Part shown: positions 21,586-29,206 of the stretch, piece by piece
Numbering within the stretch: position 1 is the stretch's first letter
How the letters are laid out: every line of letters starts with the position of its first letter
Assembly: GCF_001542775.1 (NCBI RefSeq)
Contig: NZ_CP014145.1
Location: forward strand, 1,116,001 to 1,180,000
Direction of reading: 5' to 3'
Length of the DNA stretch: 64,000 nucleotides
DNA from: Microterricola viridarii
GTDB lineage: Bacteria; Actinomycetota; Actinomycetes; Actinomycetales; Microbacteriaceae
Notes under the pieces: model-generated
Seen by the model: only the letters and a program-made list of their open reading frames with translations
Told to the model about the DNA's origin: nothing
The model's database searches: none
Translations under genes and position numbers: made by a program

Positions 21586-22661
21586 CTGAAACGACCACAA
21601 CCATCCACGTCGGCGGCGAGTCGCCCTACGACGTGCTCGTGGGCAACGGCATCCTGGGCGGCATCGCCACGCACCTCGGCACCAAGGTCGCCAAGGTCCT
21701 CATCGTGCACAGCGCGAGCGTCGCCGCCCAAGCGACCGCCCTGCGCTCCCAGCTCGCCGAGCACTACCAGGTGCTGCTCGCCGAGATCCCGGATGCCGAG
21801 GCCGGCAAGCGCATGGAGGTCGCCGCTTTCTGCTGGCAGGTCATGGGCCAGGCCGACTTCACCCGTAGCGACGCCGTCATCGGATTCGGCGGGGGAGCCG
21901 TCACCGATGTCGCCGGCTTCGTCGCCGCCACCTGGCTGCGCGGCGTCACACTCGTGCAGGTGCCGACATCCGTCGCCGGAATGGTCGACGCCGCCATCGG
22001 CGGCAAGAACGGCATCAACACCAACGAGGGCAAGAACCTGGTCGGCACGTTCTACGAGCCGAGCGCCGTGTTCTGCGACCTCGACACGCTGGCCACGCTG
22101 CCCCGCAACGAGGTGCTCGCGGGCTTCGCCGAGATCGTCAAGGCCGGCTTCATCTACTACCCCGAGATCCTCGACCTGATCGAGGCCGACGTGGAGCGCG
22201 TCATCGACGTGACCACGCCGGAGTTCCGCCGCGTCGTCGAGCTCTCCATCGACATGAAGGCCAAGGTCGTCGCAGAGGACCTGCGCGAGAACGGCCTGCG
22301 CGAGATCCTCAACTACGGCCACACCCTCGGCCACGCGATCGAGCACGCTGAGCGTTACCAGTGGCGCCATGGCGCGGCCGTCGCCATCGGCATGGTGTTC
22401 GCCGCCGAGCTCGGCCGGCTCACCGGCTCGCTCAGCGACGAGATCGTGGAACGCCACCGCAGCATCCTGTCGTCCCTCTCGCTGCCGGTCACCTACCCGA
22501 CCGGTCGTTGGAACACGCTGCTGGCCACCATGCAGCGTGACAAGAAGGCCCGCGGCGCCATGATGCGCTTCATCGTGCTGGACGACCTGGCCCGGCCCAC
22601 CGTGCTGCAGGGACCGGACACCAGCCTTCTCTTCGCCGCCTACCAAGAGGTCGGCGACTAG
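21582..22661 (+). CDS. aroB: 3-dehydroquinate synthase
   Basis: NAD- and metal-dependent cyclisation of DAHP to 3-dehydroquinate. Motifs: GFGGGAVTDVAGFVAATWLR, VQVPTSVAGMVDAAIGGKNG (the usual PTTLLAQVDSSVGGK appears in an actinobacterial variant), NEVLAGFAEIVKAGFI, and the metal-binding NYGHTLGHAIEH. Length is 359. GTG start inside the aroK stop region, ribosome binding site weak (AGAAAGAAG). Confidence 0.97.
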   Translation: MTETTTTIHVGGESPYDVLVGNGILGGIATHLGTKVAKVLIVHSASVAAQATALRSQLAEHYQVLLAEIPDAEAGKRMEVAAFCWQVMGQADFTRSDAVIGFGGGAVTDVAGFVAATWLRGVTLVQVPTSVAGMVDAAIGGKNGINTNEGKNLVGTFYEPSAVFCDLDTLATLPRNEVLAGFAEIVKAGFIYYPEILDLIEADVERVIDVTTPEFRRVVELSIDMKAKVVAEDLRENGLREILNYGHTLGHAIEHAERYQWRHGAAVAIGMVFAAELGRLTGSLSDEIVERHRSILSSLSLPVTYPTGRWNTLLATMQRDKKARGAMMRFIVLDDLARPTVLQGPDTSLLFAAYQEVGD

Positions 22662-22729
22662 CCAGCGCGCCGCTTGCCGCCCTCGCCGAGTTGTGCTGTG
22701 CTGGGCACAGCGTGAGCGAGGAGGCTCGG

Positions 22730-22930
22730 ATGGGATCGGACAGTCGAACGCGTGTCACCGTCAGGGACGGGCAGTGGGGCTTCTTCTGGTTTCTCGCGTA
22801 CGTCGGGGCCGCGATCTACTTCATCTCGGTCTCTGACGGCTCGTTCTGGGGCGTCATCCTGGGCCTGCTGCAGGCGATCGTCTGGCCGGTCTACGTCGTG
22901 TACCACGTGCTCGTCCTGCTCGGTGCCTGA
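22730..22930 (+). CDS. small two-helix membrane protein between aroB and aroQ
   Basis: A 66-residue protein with a short polar N-terminus and two hydrophobic helices (GFFWFLAYVGAAIYFISV and WGVILGLLQAIVWPVYVVYH). ATG 22730 is preceded by GAGGAGG with 5 bases spacing, one of the best ribosome binding sites in the window. The upstream in-frame start at 22691 is unlikely. I do not recognise a named family or a function. Its gene spacing suggests it belongs to the aro transcript, while aroQ has its own promoter. Confidence 0.75.
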   Translation: MGSDSRTRVTVRDGQWGFFWFLAYVGAAIYFISVSDGSFWGVILGLLQAIVWPVYVVYHVLVLLGA

Positions 22931-22944
22931 GCCTCGGCTGGCGG

Positions 22945-22950
22945 TAGGCT
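22945..22950 (+). promoter_or_regulatory. leaderless-type -10 box (TAGGCT) for aroQ
   Basis: TAGGCT ends 6 bases before the aroQ ATG (22957), and there is no Shine-Dalgarno sequence, so a leaderless mRNA is likely. No clear -35. Confidence 0.5.
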
Positions 22951-22956
22951 GATCGC

Positions 22957-23406
22957 ATGACGAGCAACCCCGTGCCCCGTATCCTCGTGCTGAACGGCCC
23001 CAACCTCGGCCGCCTCGGTTCCCGCGAGCCCGAGGTCTACGGCTCGGGCAATCTGGAGGACCTGGAGGCTCTCCTCGTCGCATTCGTGCCGGAGACCACC
23101 CAGATCGACCTGCGCCAGACCAACGAGGAGGCCGAGCTGATCGGCTGGCTGCACGAGGCCGTCGACACCGCCACCCCCGTCGTGCTGAACCCGGCAGCGT
23201 TCACCCATTACAGCTACGGGCTGCGGGATGCCGCCGCACTCGTCACGAAGGCCGGGCTGCCGCTCATCGAGGTGCACATCAGCAACCCGCACACCCGCGA
23301 GGAGTTCCGCCACGACAGCGTGATCAGCGGTGTTGCAACGGGTGTCATCGCCGGCTTCGGCTTCGGTTCCTACCGCCTGGCCGTCGACCACATCCTGCAC
23401 GGCTAA
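22957..23406 (+). CDS. aroQ: type II 3-dehydroquinate dehydratase
   Basis: Dehydrates 3-dehydroquinate to 3-dehydroshikimate. It is the small dodecameric type (149 residues) with LVLNGPNLGRLGSREPEVYG, which holds the catalytic Arg and Tyr. Also present are LRQTNEEAELIGWLHEA, NPAAFTHYSYGLRDA and VHISNPHTREEFRHDSVIS, whose His is catalytic. The first motif reads NLGRLG instead of the more common NLNLLG. Completes, with aroB, aroE and aroK, most of the shikimate pathway in one cluster. Confidence 0.95.
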   Translation: MTSNPVPRILVLNGPNLGRLGSREPEVYGSGNLEDLEALLVAFVPETTQIDLRQTNEEAELIGWLHEAVDTATPVVLNPAAFTHYSYGLRDAAALVTKAGLPLIEVHISNPHTREEFRHDSVISGVATGVIAGFGFGSYRLAVDHILHG

Positions 23407-23543
23407 GGCGGGCCAGGGGCCGCGGCCGGGCGTTCGGCCACCGCCCATTTCGGTGTCCGGCGCCGATCGACTAAACTTGCACGTCGGGCCGTGTGCGTGA
23501 GCATGCCGGCCGCGAAACTTTCCCAACTGAATGGACACAGACA

Positions 23544-24107
23544 ATGGCTTCTACCGCTGACATCAAGAATGGCGTCGTTCTCAACATCGACGGCCAGCTC
23601 TGGACCATCATCGAGTTCCAGCACGTCAAGCCGGGCAAGGGCGGCGCCTTCGTGCGCACCAAGATGAAGAACGTCGTCACCGGCAAGACCGTTGACAAGA
23701 CCTTCAACGCCGGCGCGAAGATCGAGACCGAGAACGTCGACCGCCGCGACTTCCAGTACCTCTACGCGGACGGCGAGTCCTACGTGTTCATGGACGTGTC
23801 CGACTACGACCAGCTGCACGTCCCCGCCTCCGTCGTCGGAGACGCCGTCAACTTCATGCTGGAGAACCAGGCCGTCACCCTCGGCCTGCACAACGGCAAC
23901 CCGCTCTTCATCGAGCTGCCGGCATCCGTCGTGCTGCTCATCACGCACACCGACCCTGGCCTGCAGGGTGACCGCTCGACCGGCGGCACCAAGCCCGCCA
24001 CCGTCGAGACCGGCTATGAGATCCAGGTGCCGCTGTTCCTCGAGACCGGCACCAAGGTCAAGGTCGACACCCGCACGGGTGACTACCTCGGCCGCGTCAA
24101 CGACTAA
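23544..24107 (+). CDS. efp: elongation factor P
   Basis: Translation factor that relieves ribosome stalling at polyproline. Three OB-like domains: KOW-like N-domain with [20 protein letters not shown] (the Lys in the PGKGGAF loop is the position modified in some bacteria), a middle domain with [13 protein letters not shown], and a C-terminal domain with [20 protein letters not shown] and GDYLGRVND at the end. Length is 187. I choose ATG 23544; the frame is open upstream to 23493 without homology. Its TAA overlaps the nusB ATG (TAATG). Confidence 0.97.
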   Translation: MASTADIKNGVVLNIDGQLWTIIEFQHVKPGKGGAFVRTKMKNVVTGKTVDKTFNAGAKIETENVDRRDFQYLYADGESYVFMDVSDYDQLHVPASVVGDAVNFMLENQAVTLGLHNGNPLFIELPASVVLLITHTDPGLQGDRSTGGTKPATVETGYEIQVPLFLETGTKVKVDTRTGDYLGRVND

Positions 24108-24535
24108 TGAGCGCACGCACCAAGGCGCGCAAGCGCGCCCTCGACATTCTCTACTCCGCCGACATGCGACAGATCTCGCTGGATGACGCGATCGCCGCCG
24201 AGGCGGCCCGCGCCGTCAGCGAGCCCGACCGCGCGGCCAGCTGGCTGTACGCCCGGGAGATCGTCGACGGCATCGTCGACAATCGGGCCGAGATCGACGA
24301 ACTGATCGAGACCTACGCCGTGGGCTGGACCCTGCACCGGATGCCGGCCATCGACCGTGCCCTGCTCCGCATCGGCATCTGGGAGATCATGTTCAACGAC
24401 GAGGTGCCGGATGCCGTCGCGATCTCGGAGGCCGTCGAGGCGGCCACCGTGCTCTCCACCGACGACTCCGCCGGATTCATCAACGGCCTGCTGGCCAAGA
24501 TCTCGCAGGTGAAGCCGGGCAGCTCGGCCCGCTGA
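24107..24535 (+). CDS. nusB: transcription antitermination factor NusB
   Basis: RNA-binding partner of NusE/S10 in rRNA antitermination. It shows KARKRALDILYSADMRQ near the start, VGWTLHRMPAIDRALLRIGI and the C-terminal LSTDDSAGFINGLLAKI. Length is 142. Starts on the last base of the efp stop codon, so translation is coupled; efp-nusB adjacency is widespread. Followed by a strong terminator. Confidence 0.96.
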   Translation: MSARTKARKRALDILYSADMRQISLDDAIAAEAARAVSEPDRAASWLYAREIVDGIVDNRAEIDELIETYAVGWTLHRMPAIDRALLRIGIWEIMFNDEVPDAVAISEAVEAATVLSTDDSAGFINGLLAKISQVKPGSSAR

Positions 24536-24560
24536 GCGCACGCATCACCAGGCACAACAT

Positions 24561-24595
24561 GAAGGCCACCCCATCGGGGTGGCCTTCAGTCGTTC
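24561..24595 (+). terminator. intrinsic terminator after nusB (convergent with the SDR gene)
   Basis: GAAGGCCACCCC (24561-24572) pairs perfectly with GGGGTGGCCTTC (24576-24587) around a 3-base loop and is followed by AGTCGTTCT. It lies between the converging nusB and SDR genes and may serve both strands, though the minus-strand tail has fewer T residues. Confidence 0.85.
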
Positions 24596-24604
24596 TGCGT
24601 GGCT

Positions 24605-25360
24605 TTAGACGGCCGTGTAGCCGCCGTCGATCAGCACGTAGGAGCCGGTCATGAAGCTGGCCTTGTCCGAGAGCAGGAAGGTTGCGAGGTTGGCGATCTC
24701 TTCGGCCTGGCCGAGGCGGCCGAGCGGGTGCTTGGCCTTCAGCACGTCGAGCATCTCTGCGGGAAGGTTCTCGAGCAGCGGGGTCTGGATGTAGCCGGGG
24801 CCGATCGCGTTGACGCGCAGGCCCTGTGCGCCGTATTCGGCTGCCGCGTTCTTGGTCAGGCCGACGACGCCGTGCTTGGCCGCCGTGTACGCGGCGTTGC
24901 CCGGCGCGGCGACGGAGCCGTGGATGGAGGCCATGTTCACGATCGCGCCCTCCGCGGCACCGGCCGCGAGGATGGCCGGGATCTGGTAGCGCATGCCGTA
25001 GAGCACGCCGCTCAGGTTGATCGCGATGACCCGGTCCCAGTCGTCCAGGGCGACATCGCCGACGGGCGCGCTGGCGCCTCCGATGCCGGCGTTGTTCACG
25101 GCGTAGTGCAGGGCGCCGAAGGTCTCGACCGCGAAGTCGACCGACTTCTTGCTGTCCTCTGCGACGGCGGTGTTCGCCTGGAATGCCGCGGCGGTGCCGC
25201 CGGCTGCGGTGATCTCGTCGGCGACGCGCTGCGCGCTCTCCAGCGAGATGTCGGCCACGACGACGTTGGCGCCCTCGCGTGCCAGGTCCTTGCTGATCGC
25301 CTCGCCGAGGCCGGAGCCGCCACCCGTGACGAGTGCGGTCTTGCCCGTGAAGTTGCCCAT
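24605..25360 (-). CDS. short-chain dehydrogenase/reductase, FabG-like
   Basis: Classical NAD(P)-dependent SDR of 251 residues. The cofactor motif is TGGGSGLG (about residues 12-19), then NNAG, the catalytic Ser in NMASIHGSVA, the YTAAKHG pair (Tyr/Lys), and NAIGPGYIQTPLL. The C-terminal LIDGGYTAV is typical. Acidic residue after the second strand (VVADISLES) suggests preference for NAD(H). Substrate cannot be told from sequence. ATG 25360 follows AAGAAGGAGAAATC, a strong ribosome binding site, and a 7-bp palindrome lies just upstream of that site. It is monocistronic and convergent with nusB. Confidence 0.9.
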   Translation of the reverse strand: MGNFTGKTALVTGGGSGLGEAISKDLAREGANVVVADISLESAQRVADEITAAGGTAAAFQANTAVAEDSKKSVDFAVETFGALHYAVNNAGIGGASAPVGDVALDDWDRVIAINLSGVLYGMRYQIPAILAAGAAEGAIVNMASIHGSVAAPGNAAYTAAKHGVVGLTKNAAAEYGAQGLRVNAIGPGYIQTPLLENLPAEMLDVLKAKHPLGRLGQAEEIANLATFLLSDKASFMTGSYVLIDGGYTAV

Positions 25361-25374
25361 GATTTCTCCTTCTT

Positions 25375-25393
25375 CGCGGGATTGTGTCCCGCG
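25375..25393 (-). promoter_or_regulatory. CGCGGGA palindrome just upstream of the SDR ribosome binding site
   Basis: CGCGGGA-TTGTG-TCCCGCG is a perfect 7-bp inverted repeat whose edge is a few bases from the AAGGAG site of the SDR gene. It could be a repressor operator or an RNA hairpin that modulates translation. No regulator gene is adjacent. Confidence 0.35.
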
Positions 25394-25453
25394 ATTTCTC
25401 CGGTTCCCGGCCCGATCGGTCGGCCACCATCTACAACCCTACGCCGCCCGCCG

Positions 25454-25480
25454 GCATTCCATGCATCTGCATGTAAATGC
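25454..25480 (-). promoter_or_regulatory. AT-richer palindrome upstream of the SDR gene
   Basis: CATGCA-TC-TGCATG (25460-25473) is flanked by GCATT and AATGC, giving an imperfect 27-base dyad between the MFS stop and the SDR gene. It lies 94-120 bases upstream of the SDR start and stands out from the GC-rich surroundings. Typical of a dimeric regulator site; function inferred. Confidence 0.35.
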
Positions 25481-25494
25481 GCGGGCGAGCCCCG

Positions 25495-26832
25495 CTACGG
25501 CTGCGGGTTGCGGGCGTCGTAGTTCCGGAAGGACGGCTGGGCGCGCATGATGAGGGCGATGAGCGCGATGATCAGCACGCCGCCGAGCAGGGGAGGGAAC
25601 CAGAGCCCGACCGCTGTGGCCAGGATGCCGACATACAGGTCGCCGAGGCGCGGCCCGCCGGTGACGACGACGGTGAAGATGCCCTGCAGGCGGCCCTGCA
25701 TTGCATCCGGGGTCGCCGTCAGCATCATTGTGCTGCGGAAGATGGCGCTCACCTCGTCGGAGGCACCCATGCCCGCCATGGCGAGCGCGGCCACGATGAG
25801 GGCAGGCACGTTGACCTCGCCGAAGTCCGCTCCGACCATGCCGAACCAGCCCGTCTGCATGGCGCCGACGACGAGGCCGAGCAGGGCGACGCAGCCGCCG
25901 TAGACCATGATCGAGCGGGCGATGGCGACGCCATAACGGTGCACGTGGGCGACCGGGCCGCTGAACAGGCTGGTCAGGAACGTGCCGAGGGCGGCCGCGG
26001 CGGTGAGCACGCCGACCGTGATGGCCCCACCGCCGACGGCGAGGGCGGCGACGGCCGGCAGCAGCGCGAACGGGCGCCCGAAGGTCATCGCCACGATGTC
26101 GACGATGAAGCTGCTGCGGATGTTCGGTGCGCGGCGCAGGAAGTCGATGCCATCCCGAAGCGACTGCAGGCCGGCGCGGGTCGCGGACTTCTCCGGGGGT
26201 AGCTTGGGCAGCATGACGATGCCGAGGAAGCCGGCGGTGAACAGCACGGCGTCGACGGCGAAGGTCACCGGGAAGCCGAGGGTCGCCACCAGCACGCCGG
26301 CCAGTGCGGGGCCCAGGGTGAGTTGCACGCCGATGCTGATGCCGTTGAGGGCCGCCGCGCGTGCGATCAGGTCGGCCGGAAGGATGCGGGGGATGACGGC
26401 GGAGCGGGTCGCCCCGCTGATGGTGGCCGCGACGGTGGCGACCGTGGTGGCGAGGTAGAACGGCCAGAGCGGCACGGCAGCCGAGGTGCCGCGGGTGAGC
26501 GAGTCGGTGACGGCCAAAGCGAGCAGGCTGAGCGTGCCGCACCAGGCAACGATCGAACTGACGATCAACACGGTGCGCCGGTCGAAGGCATCCGCCAGCA
26601 CTCCGCCCCAGAGGCCGGCGATGATCATGGGCAGCAGGGCGATGCCGCCGACCAGTCCGACGGCGAGCGTGGAGTGCGTCATGTCGAAGATCAGTAGGCC
26701 GACGGCGATGATCGTCATCTGCGCGCCGACGCCGGCGATGGCCCCGCCGACCCAGAGCCGGCCGAAGGCGGGAACACGCAGTGGGGCGAGATCGACGAGA
26801 CGGCGGCGTTGTAGAGGTGGGGCTTCGGTCAC
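25495..26832 (-). CDS. MFS exporter (MFS_3 / EntS-like)
   Basis: Twelve-helix major facilitator transporter, probably a drug or metabolite exporter. The N-terminus PAFGRLWVGGAIAGVGAQMT, the loop GLWGGVLADAFDRRTVLIVS (motif A-like, with D and R residues), and the C-half motif VNVPALIVAALAMAGMGASD followed by FRSTMMLTATPDAMQGRLQG fit the EntS/DHA3-like group. About 445 residues. The frame reaches TTG 26838, but GTG 26832 lies exactly 6 bases after a TATCGT -10 box, so I favour a leaderless GTG start. Divergent from the APC permease. Substrate unknown. Confidence 0.88.
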   Translation of the reverse strand: MTEAPPLQRRRLVDLAPLRVPAFGRLWVGGAIAGVGAQMTIIAVGLLIFDMTHSTLAVGLVGGIALLPMIIAGLWGGVLADAFDRRTVLIVSSIVAWCGTLSLLALAVTDSLTRGTSAAVPLWPFYLATTVATVAATISGATRSAVIPRILPADLIARAAALNGISIGVQLTLGPALAGVLVATLGFPVTFAVDAVLFTAGFLGIVMLPKLPPEKSATRAGLQSLRDGIDFLRRAPNIRSSFIVDIVAMTFGRPFALLPAVAALAVGGGAITVGVLTAAAALGTFLTSLFSGPVAHVHRYGVAIARSIMVYGGCVALLGLVVGAMQTGWFGMVGADFGEVNVPALIVAALAMAGMGASDEVSAIFRSTMMLTATPDAMQGRLQGIFTVVVTGGPRLGDLYVGILATAVGLWFPPLLGGVLIIALIALIMRAQPSFRNYDARNPQP

Positions 26833-26838
26833 TCCCAA

Positions 26839-26844
26839 ACGATA
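26839..26844 (-). promoter_or_regulatory. leaderless-type -10 box (TATCGT) for the MFS gene
   Basis: Read on the minus strand: TATCGT, then TTGGGA, then GTG. The 6-base gap matches that before rarA, aroQ and hisE. The -35 region is poor (ATTTCG at 17-base spacing). Confidence 0.45.
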
Positions 26845-26875
26845 CTGGCAACGCGGGACGCCGAAATCACTAATC

Positions 26876-26921
26876 GGGCGTGTTCCCCGGCAGGCGGTTT
26901 CAAGCGCTCGGGAACACGCCC
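26876..26921. promoter_or_regulatory. 12-bp inverted repeat between divergent transporter genes
   Basis: GGGCGTGTTCCC (26876-26887) and GGGAACACGCCC (26910-26921) are perfect inverted repeats separated by 22 bases. They lie 44 bases upstream of the MFS start and 45 bases upstream of the -35 box of the APC gene. Since neither gene ends here, a terminator role is unlikely; a shared operator for the two transporters is a reasonable guess. No regulator is encoded alongside. Confidence 0.4.
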
Positions 26922-26965
26922 AACTGCGGCCCCAGATGCCTGAGCGCGGAAAGCTGCGGATTTCG

Positions 26966-26994
26966 TTGTCAGGAGCGCCCCACGGTGCTACATT
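26966..26994 (+). promoter_or_regulatory. sigma-70-type promoter of the APC permease
   Basis: TTGTCA (26966-26971), a 17-base spacer and TACATT (26989-26994). The predicted start near 27001 gives a leader of about 33 bases containing GCGAAGGAG before ATG 27034. This is the best two-box promoter in the window. Confidence 0.6.
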
Positions 26995-27033
26995 CGCGAC
27001 GAAAACTCATTTCCGCAGGCGAAGGAGCCCATC

Positions 27034-28521
27034 ATGGCCGAGACAGACACGCCTGTGCAGCAGGCTCCGGAGCCGGAACACCACCACGAGTTGCAGGCCG
27101 ACGGGGTGACGGCGGCGGGCTCGATCGTGATGGCGGTGGCCGGCAGCGCGCCGGCGTACTCGATCGCTGCCACGACGGCCACCCTGGTGGCCGTGGCCGG
27201 TCTCGCCAGCCCGGCCGCGCTGCTCTGGTGCGCTTTGCCGATGCTCGGCATCGCCTGGGCCTTCGCCTACCTGGGCAGGGCGGATGTGAACGCCGGCGCC
27301 GCCTACTCCTGGGTGGGGCGCGCCCTGCACCCCATCCTCGGGTTCCTCTCCGGCTGGGCGCTGGTCATCTCGGCCACCATTTTCATGGTCGCCGGCGCGC
27401 TTCCGGCCGGAGTGATGACCGTCGCCCTGTTCAGCCCGGAGAATTCCGACAACGTCCCGCTGGTGACGGCCATCGGTGCCGTCTGGTTCCTGGTGATGGC
27501 GGCCTGCGTGCTGCTGGGCGTGCGCATCACGGCCCGCGCCCAGTGGATCATGTCGAGCGTGGAGGTGGCGATCCTGGTGGTCTTCGCCATCGCGGCGATC
27601 GTGACCGCCGCGACCGGCAAGCACGCCGGCCCGTCATTCTCGTGGAGCTGGCTCGGCTTCGAGCACTTCACCGGTACCGGGGCGTTCGTGGCCGCCGCGC
27701 TCATCGCCGCCTTCTACTACTGGGGGTGGGACGTCGCGGCCAACCTCAGTGAGGAGACGAAGAACGGGCGCAAGGCCTCCGGCATCGGCGGCATCGTCGG
27801 CGTGATCATCGTGTTCCTGCTGTTCGAGATCTTCACGATCGCCACCCTGGTGATCCTGCCGGCGGCGACCATCGAGGCCAACAGCGGCAATGTGCTCAAC
27901 GTGCTCGGCGACGCGATCTGGCCAGGTCTGGGCGGCAAGATCCTCATCATCGCCGTGATGCTCTCCACGATCGCCACGCTGGAGACCACCCTGATCCAGG
28001 TCACCCGCACACTGTTCGCGATGGGCCGTGACCACACGATCCCCGCCGCGTTCGGCCACTCCCACCCCCGCTGGCGCACGCCCGCATTCGCGACCCTGGT
28101 CGTCACCGGTGTCTCGCTGGTGCTCTTCATCGGCTCAAACTTCCTCGGCAGCGTCGGCGACATCCTGAACAACGCCATCAGTTCGATCGGGCTGCAGATC
28201 GCCTTCTACTACGCCCTCGCCGGAATTGCCGTCGTCGTTGCCTACCGGCGGATCATCTTCAGCTCGGTGAAGAACTTCATCTTCATCGGCCTCTGGCCGG
28301 GGCTCGGCGCCCTGTTCATGGTGTGGATCTTCTTCGTCTCGATCCCCTCCCTCGACACGATCGTCATCATCATCGGCCTCGGCACCCTCGCGCTCGGCAT
28401 CGTGCCCATCATTGTGTTCTGGAAGAAGGGTGCCGCCTATTTCAGCCGACGTCCGCTTGAGCTGCCCGATGAGCTCGACGCCAAGGCGCCGGAGGACATT
28501 GACACCACCGCACCCCAGTAG
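27034..28521 (+). CDS. APC superfamily amino acid/polyamine permease
   Basis: Twelve-helix cytoplasmic-membrane transporter of 495 residues. Helix 1 carries AGSIVMAVAGSAPAYSIAAT, a variant of the APC substrate-binding G-S-A/G-x-A region. RADVNAGAAYSWVGRALHPI follows in helix 3, and AFYYWGWDVAANLSEETKNG in helix 6-loop, typical of APC proteins (YxGWE-x-x-x-x-L-x-E-E). His-rich N-terminal residues (EPEHHHEL) and a charged C-tail are cytoplasmic. Substrate not determinable. Ribosome binding site GAAGGAG. Divergent from the MFS exporter with an inverted repeat between them. Confidence 0.9.
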   Translation: MAETDTPVQQAPEPEHHHELQADGVTAAGSIVMAVAGSAPAYSIAATTATLVAVAGLASPAALLWCALPMLGIAWAFAYLGRADVNAGAAYSWVGRALHPILGFLSGWALVISATIFMVAGALPAGVMTVALFSPENSDNVPLVTAIGAVWFLVMAACVLLGVRITARAQWIMSSVEVAILVVFAIAAIVTAATGKHAGPSFSWSWLGFEHFTGTGAFVAAALIAAFYYWGWDVAANLSEETKNGRKASGIGGIVGVIIVFLLFEIFTIATLVILPAATIEANSGNVLNVLGDAIWPGLGGKILIIAVMLSTIATLETTLIQVTRTLFAMGRDHTIPAAFGHSHPRWRTPAFATLVVTGVSLVLFIGSNFLGSVGDILNNAISSIGLQIAFYYALAGIAVVVAYRRIIFSSVKNFIFIGLWPGLGALFMVWIFFVSIPSLDTIVIIIGLGTLALGIVPIIVFWKKGAAYFSRRPLELPDELDAKAPEDIDTTAPQ

Positions 28522-28599
28522 GGACCGCGCCTGACGAGGGGCCGGCTGGCGGGGAGCACCACGGAGACGCCGGCGGACGAAGGGCGCCGCATTGACTGC

Positions 28600-28605
28600 T
28601 AGTGT
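28600..28605 (+). promoter_or_regulatory. candidate -10 box (TAGTGT) of the pyr operon
   Basis: TAGTGT fits TANNNT and lies 67 bases before pyrR, upstream of the PyrR-binding hairpin, as required if that hairpin is on the mRNA. TTGAAC and TTGACA further downstream are possible -35 elements of an alternative promoter, but that would start transcription inside the hairpin. Confidence 0.35.
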
Positions 28606-28634
28606 TGAACACGCATTTTGACAACCTTTAAGAA

Positions 28635-28650
28635 CCGTCCCGTGAGACGG
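28635..28650 (+). promoter_or_regulatory. PyrR-binding loop controlling pyrR translation
   Basis: CCGTC (28635-28639) and GACGG (28646-28650) pair to expose the hexaloop CCGUGA. That fits the CNGNGA loop consensus known from PyrR-binding hairpins in Bacillus and mycobacteria. The ribosome binding site AGAAGGGAG follows directly at 28651-28659. As in Mycobacterium smegmatis, binding of PyrR-UMP here would be expected to block translation rather than cause termination; no terminator hairpin follows. The hairpin is seen directly; its function is inferred from the consensus and from the identity of the next gene. Confidence 0.75.
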
Positions 28651-28666
28651 AGAAGGGAGTCGGTTG

Positions 28667-29206
28667 ATGGCACGTACCGTGCTGCAGCAGGCTGACATTG
28701 CCCGAGCGTTGACTCGGATCTCCCACGAGATCCTGGAGTCCAATCGAGGCCCAGACAATCTCGTGATCCTCGGCATCCCGACCAGGGGCGTGATCCTCGC
28801 CCGCCGGATCGCCGAGACCATCGCCCGCATCGAGCCCACCGCGGCCCCCGTCGCCGTCGGCACCCTCGACGTGACGATGTACCGCGACGACCTCTCCCGC
28901 ACCCGCACGCGCACTCCGGCGCCGACGCACGTGCCCGGCAGCGTCGACGGCAAGACCGTCGTGCTCGTCGACGACGTGCTCTACTCCGGCCGCACCATCC
29001 GCTCCGCGCTGGACGCGCTGAACGACCACGGCCGGCCGAGCGCCGTACGCCTGGCCGTGCTGGTTGACCGCGGGCACCGGGAGCTGCCGATCCGCGCCGA
29101 CTTCGTCGGCAAGAACCTGCCGACCTCCGCCGCGGAGCGCATCAACGTGCACCTCGAAGACATCGACGGCGACGAGTTCGTGAGCATCGAAGGCGGGGTG
29201 GAGTGA
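28667..29206 (+). CDS. pyrR: pyrimidine operon regulator / uracil phosphoribosyltransferase PyrR
   Basis: UMP/UTP-sensing RNA-binding protein with a type I phosphoribosyltransferase fold. [19 protein letters not shown] and the PRPP-binding [20 protein letters not shown] are diagnostic. The tail region has [15 protein letters not shown]. Length is 179. ATG 28667 is chosen over an adjacent TTG because of the AGAAGGGAG site. First gene of pyrR-pyrB-pyrC-(membrane protein)-carA-carB-pyrF; the TGA shares its last base with the pyrB ATG. A PyrR-binding hairpin sits directly upstream, implying autoregulation. Confidence 0.97.
   Translation: MARTVLQQADIARALTRISHEILESNRGPDNLVILGIPTRGVILARRIAETIARIEPTAAPVAVGTLDVTMYRDDLSRTRTRTPAPTHVPGSVDGKTVVLVDDVLYSGRTIRSALDALNDHGRPSAVRLAVLVDRGHRELPIRADFVGKNLPTSAAERINVHLEDIDGDEFVSIEGGVE

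Noticed and set aside
24536..28663. Genomic island or mobile element in the SDR/MFS/APC stretch
   Set aside because: No integrase, transposase, tRNA or flanking direct repeats are seen; base composition and codon style match the neighbours, so it is at most an ordinary accessory segment.
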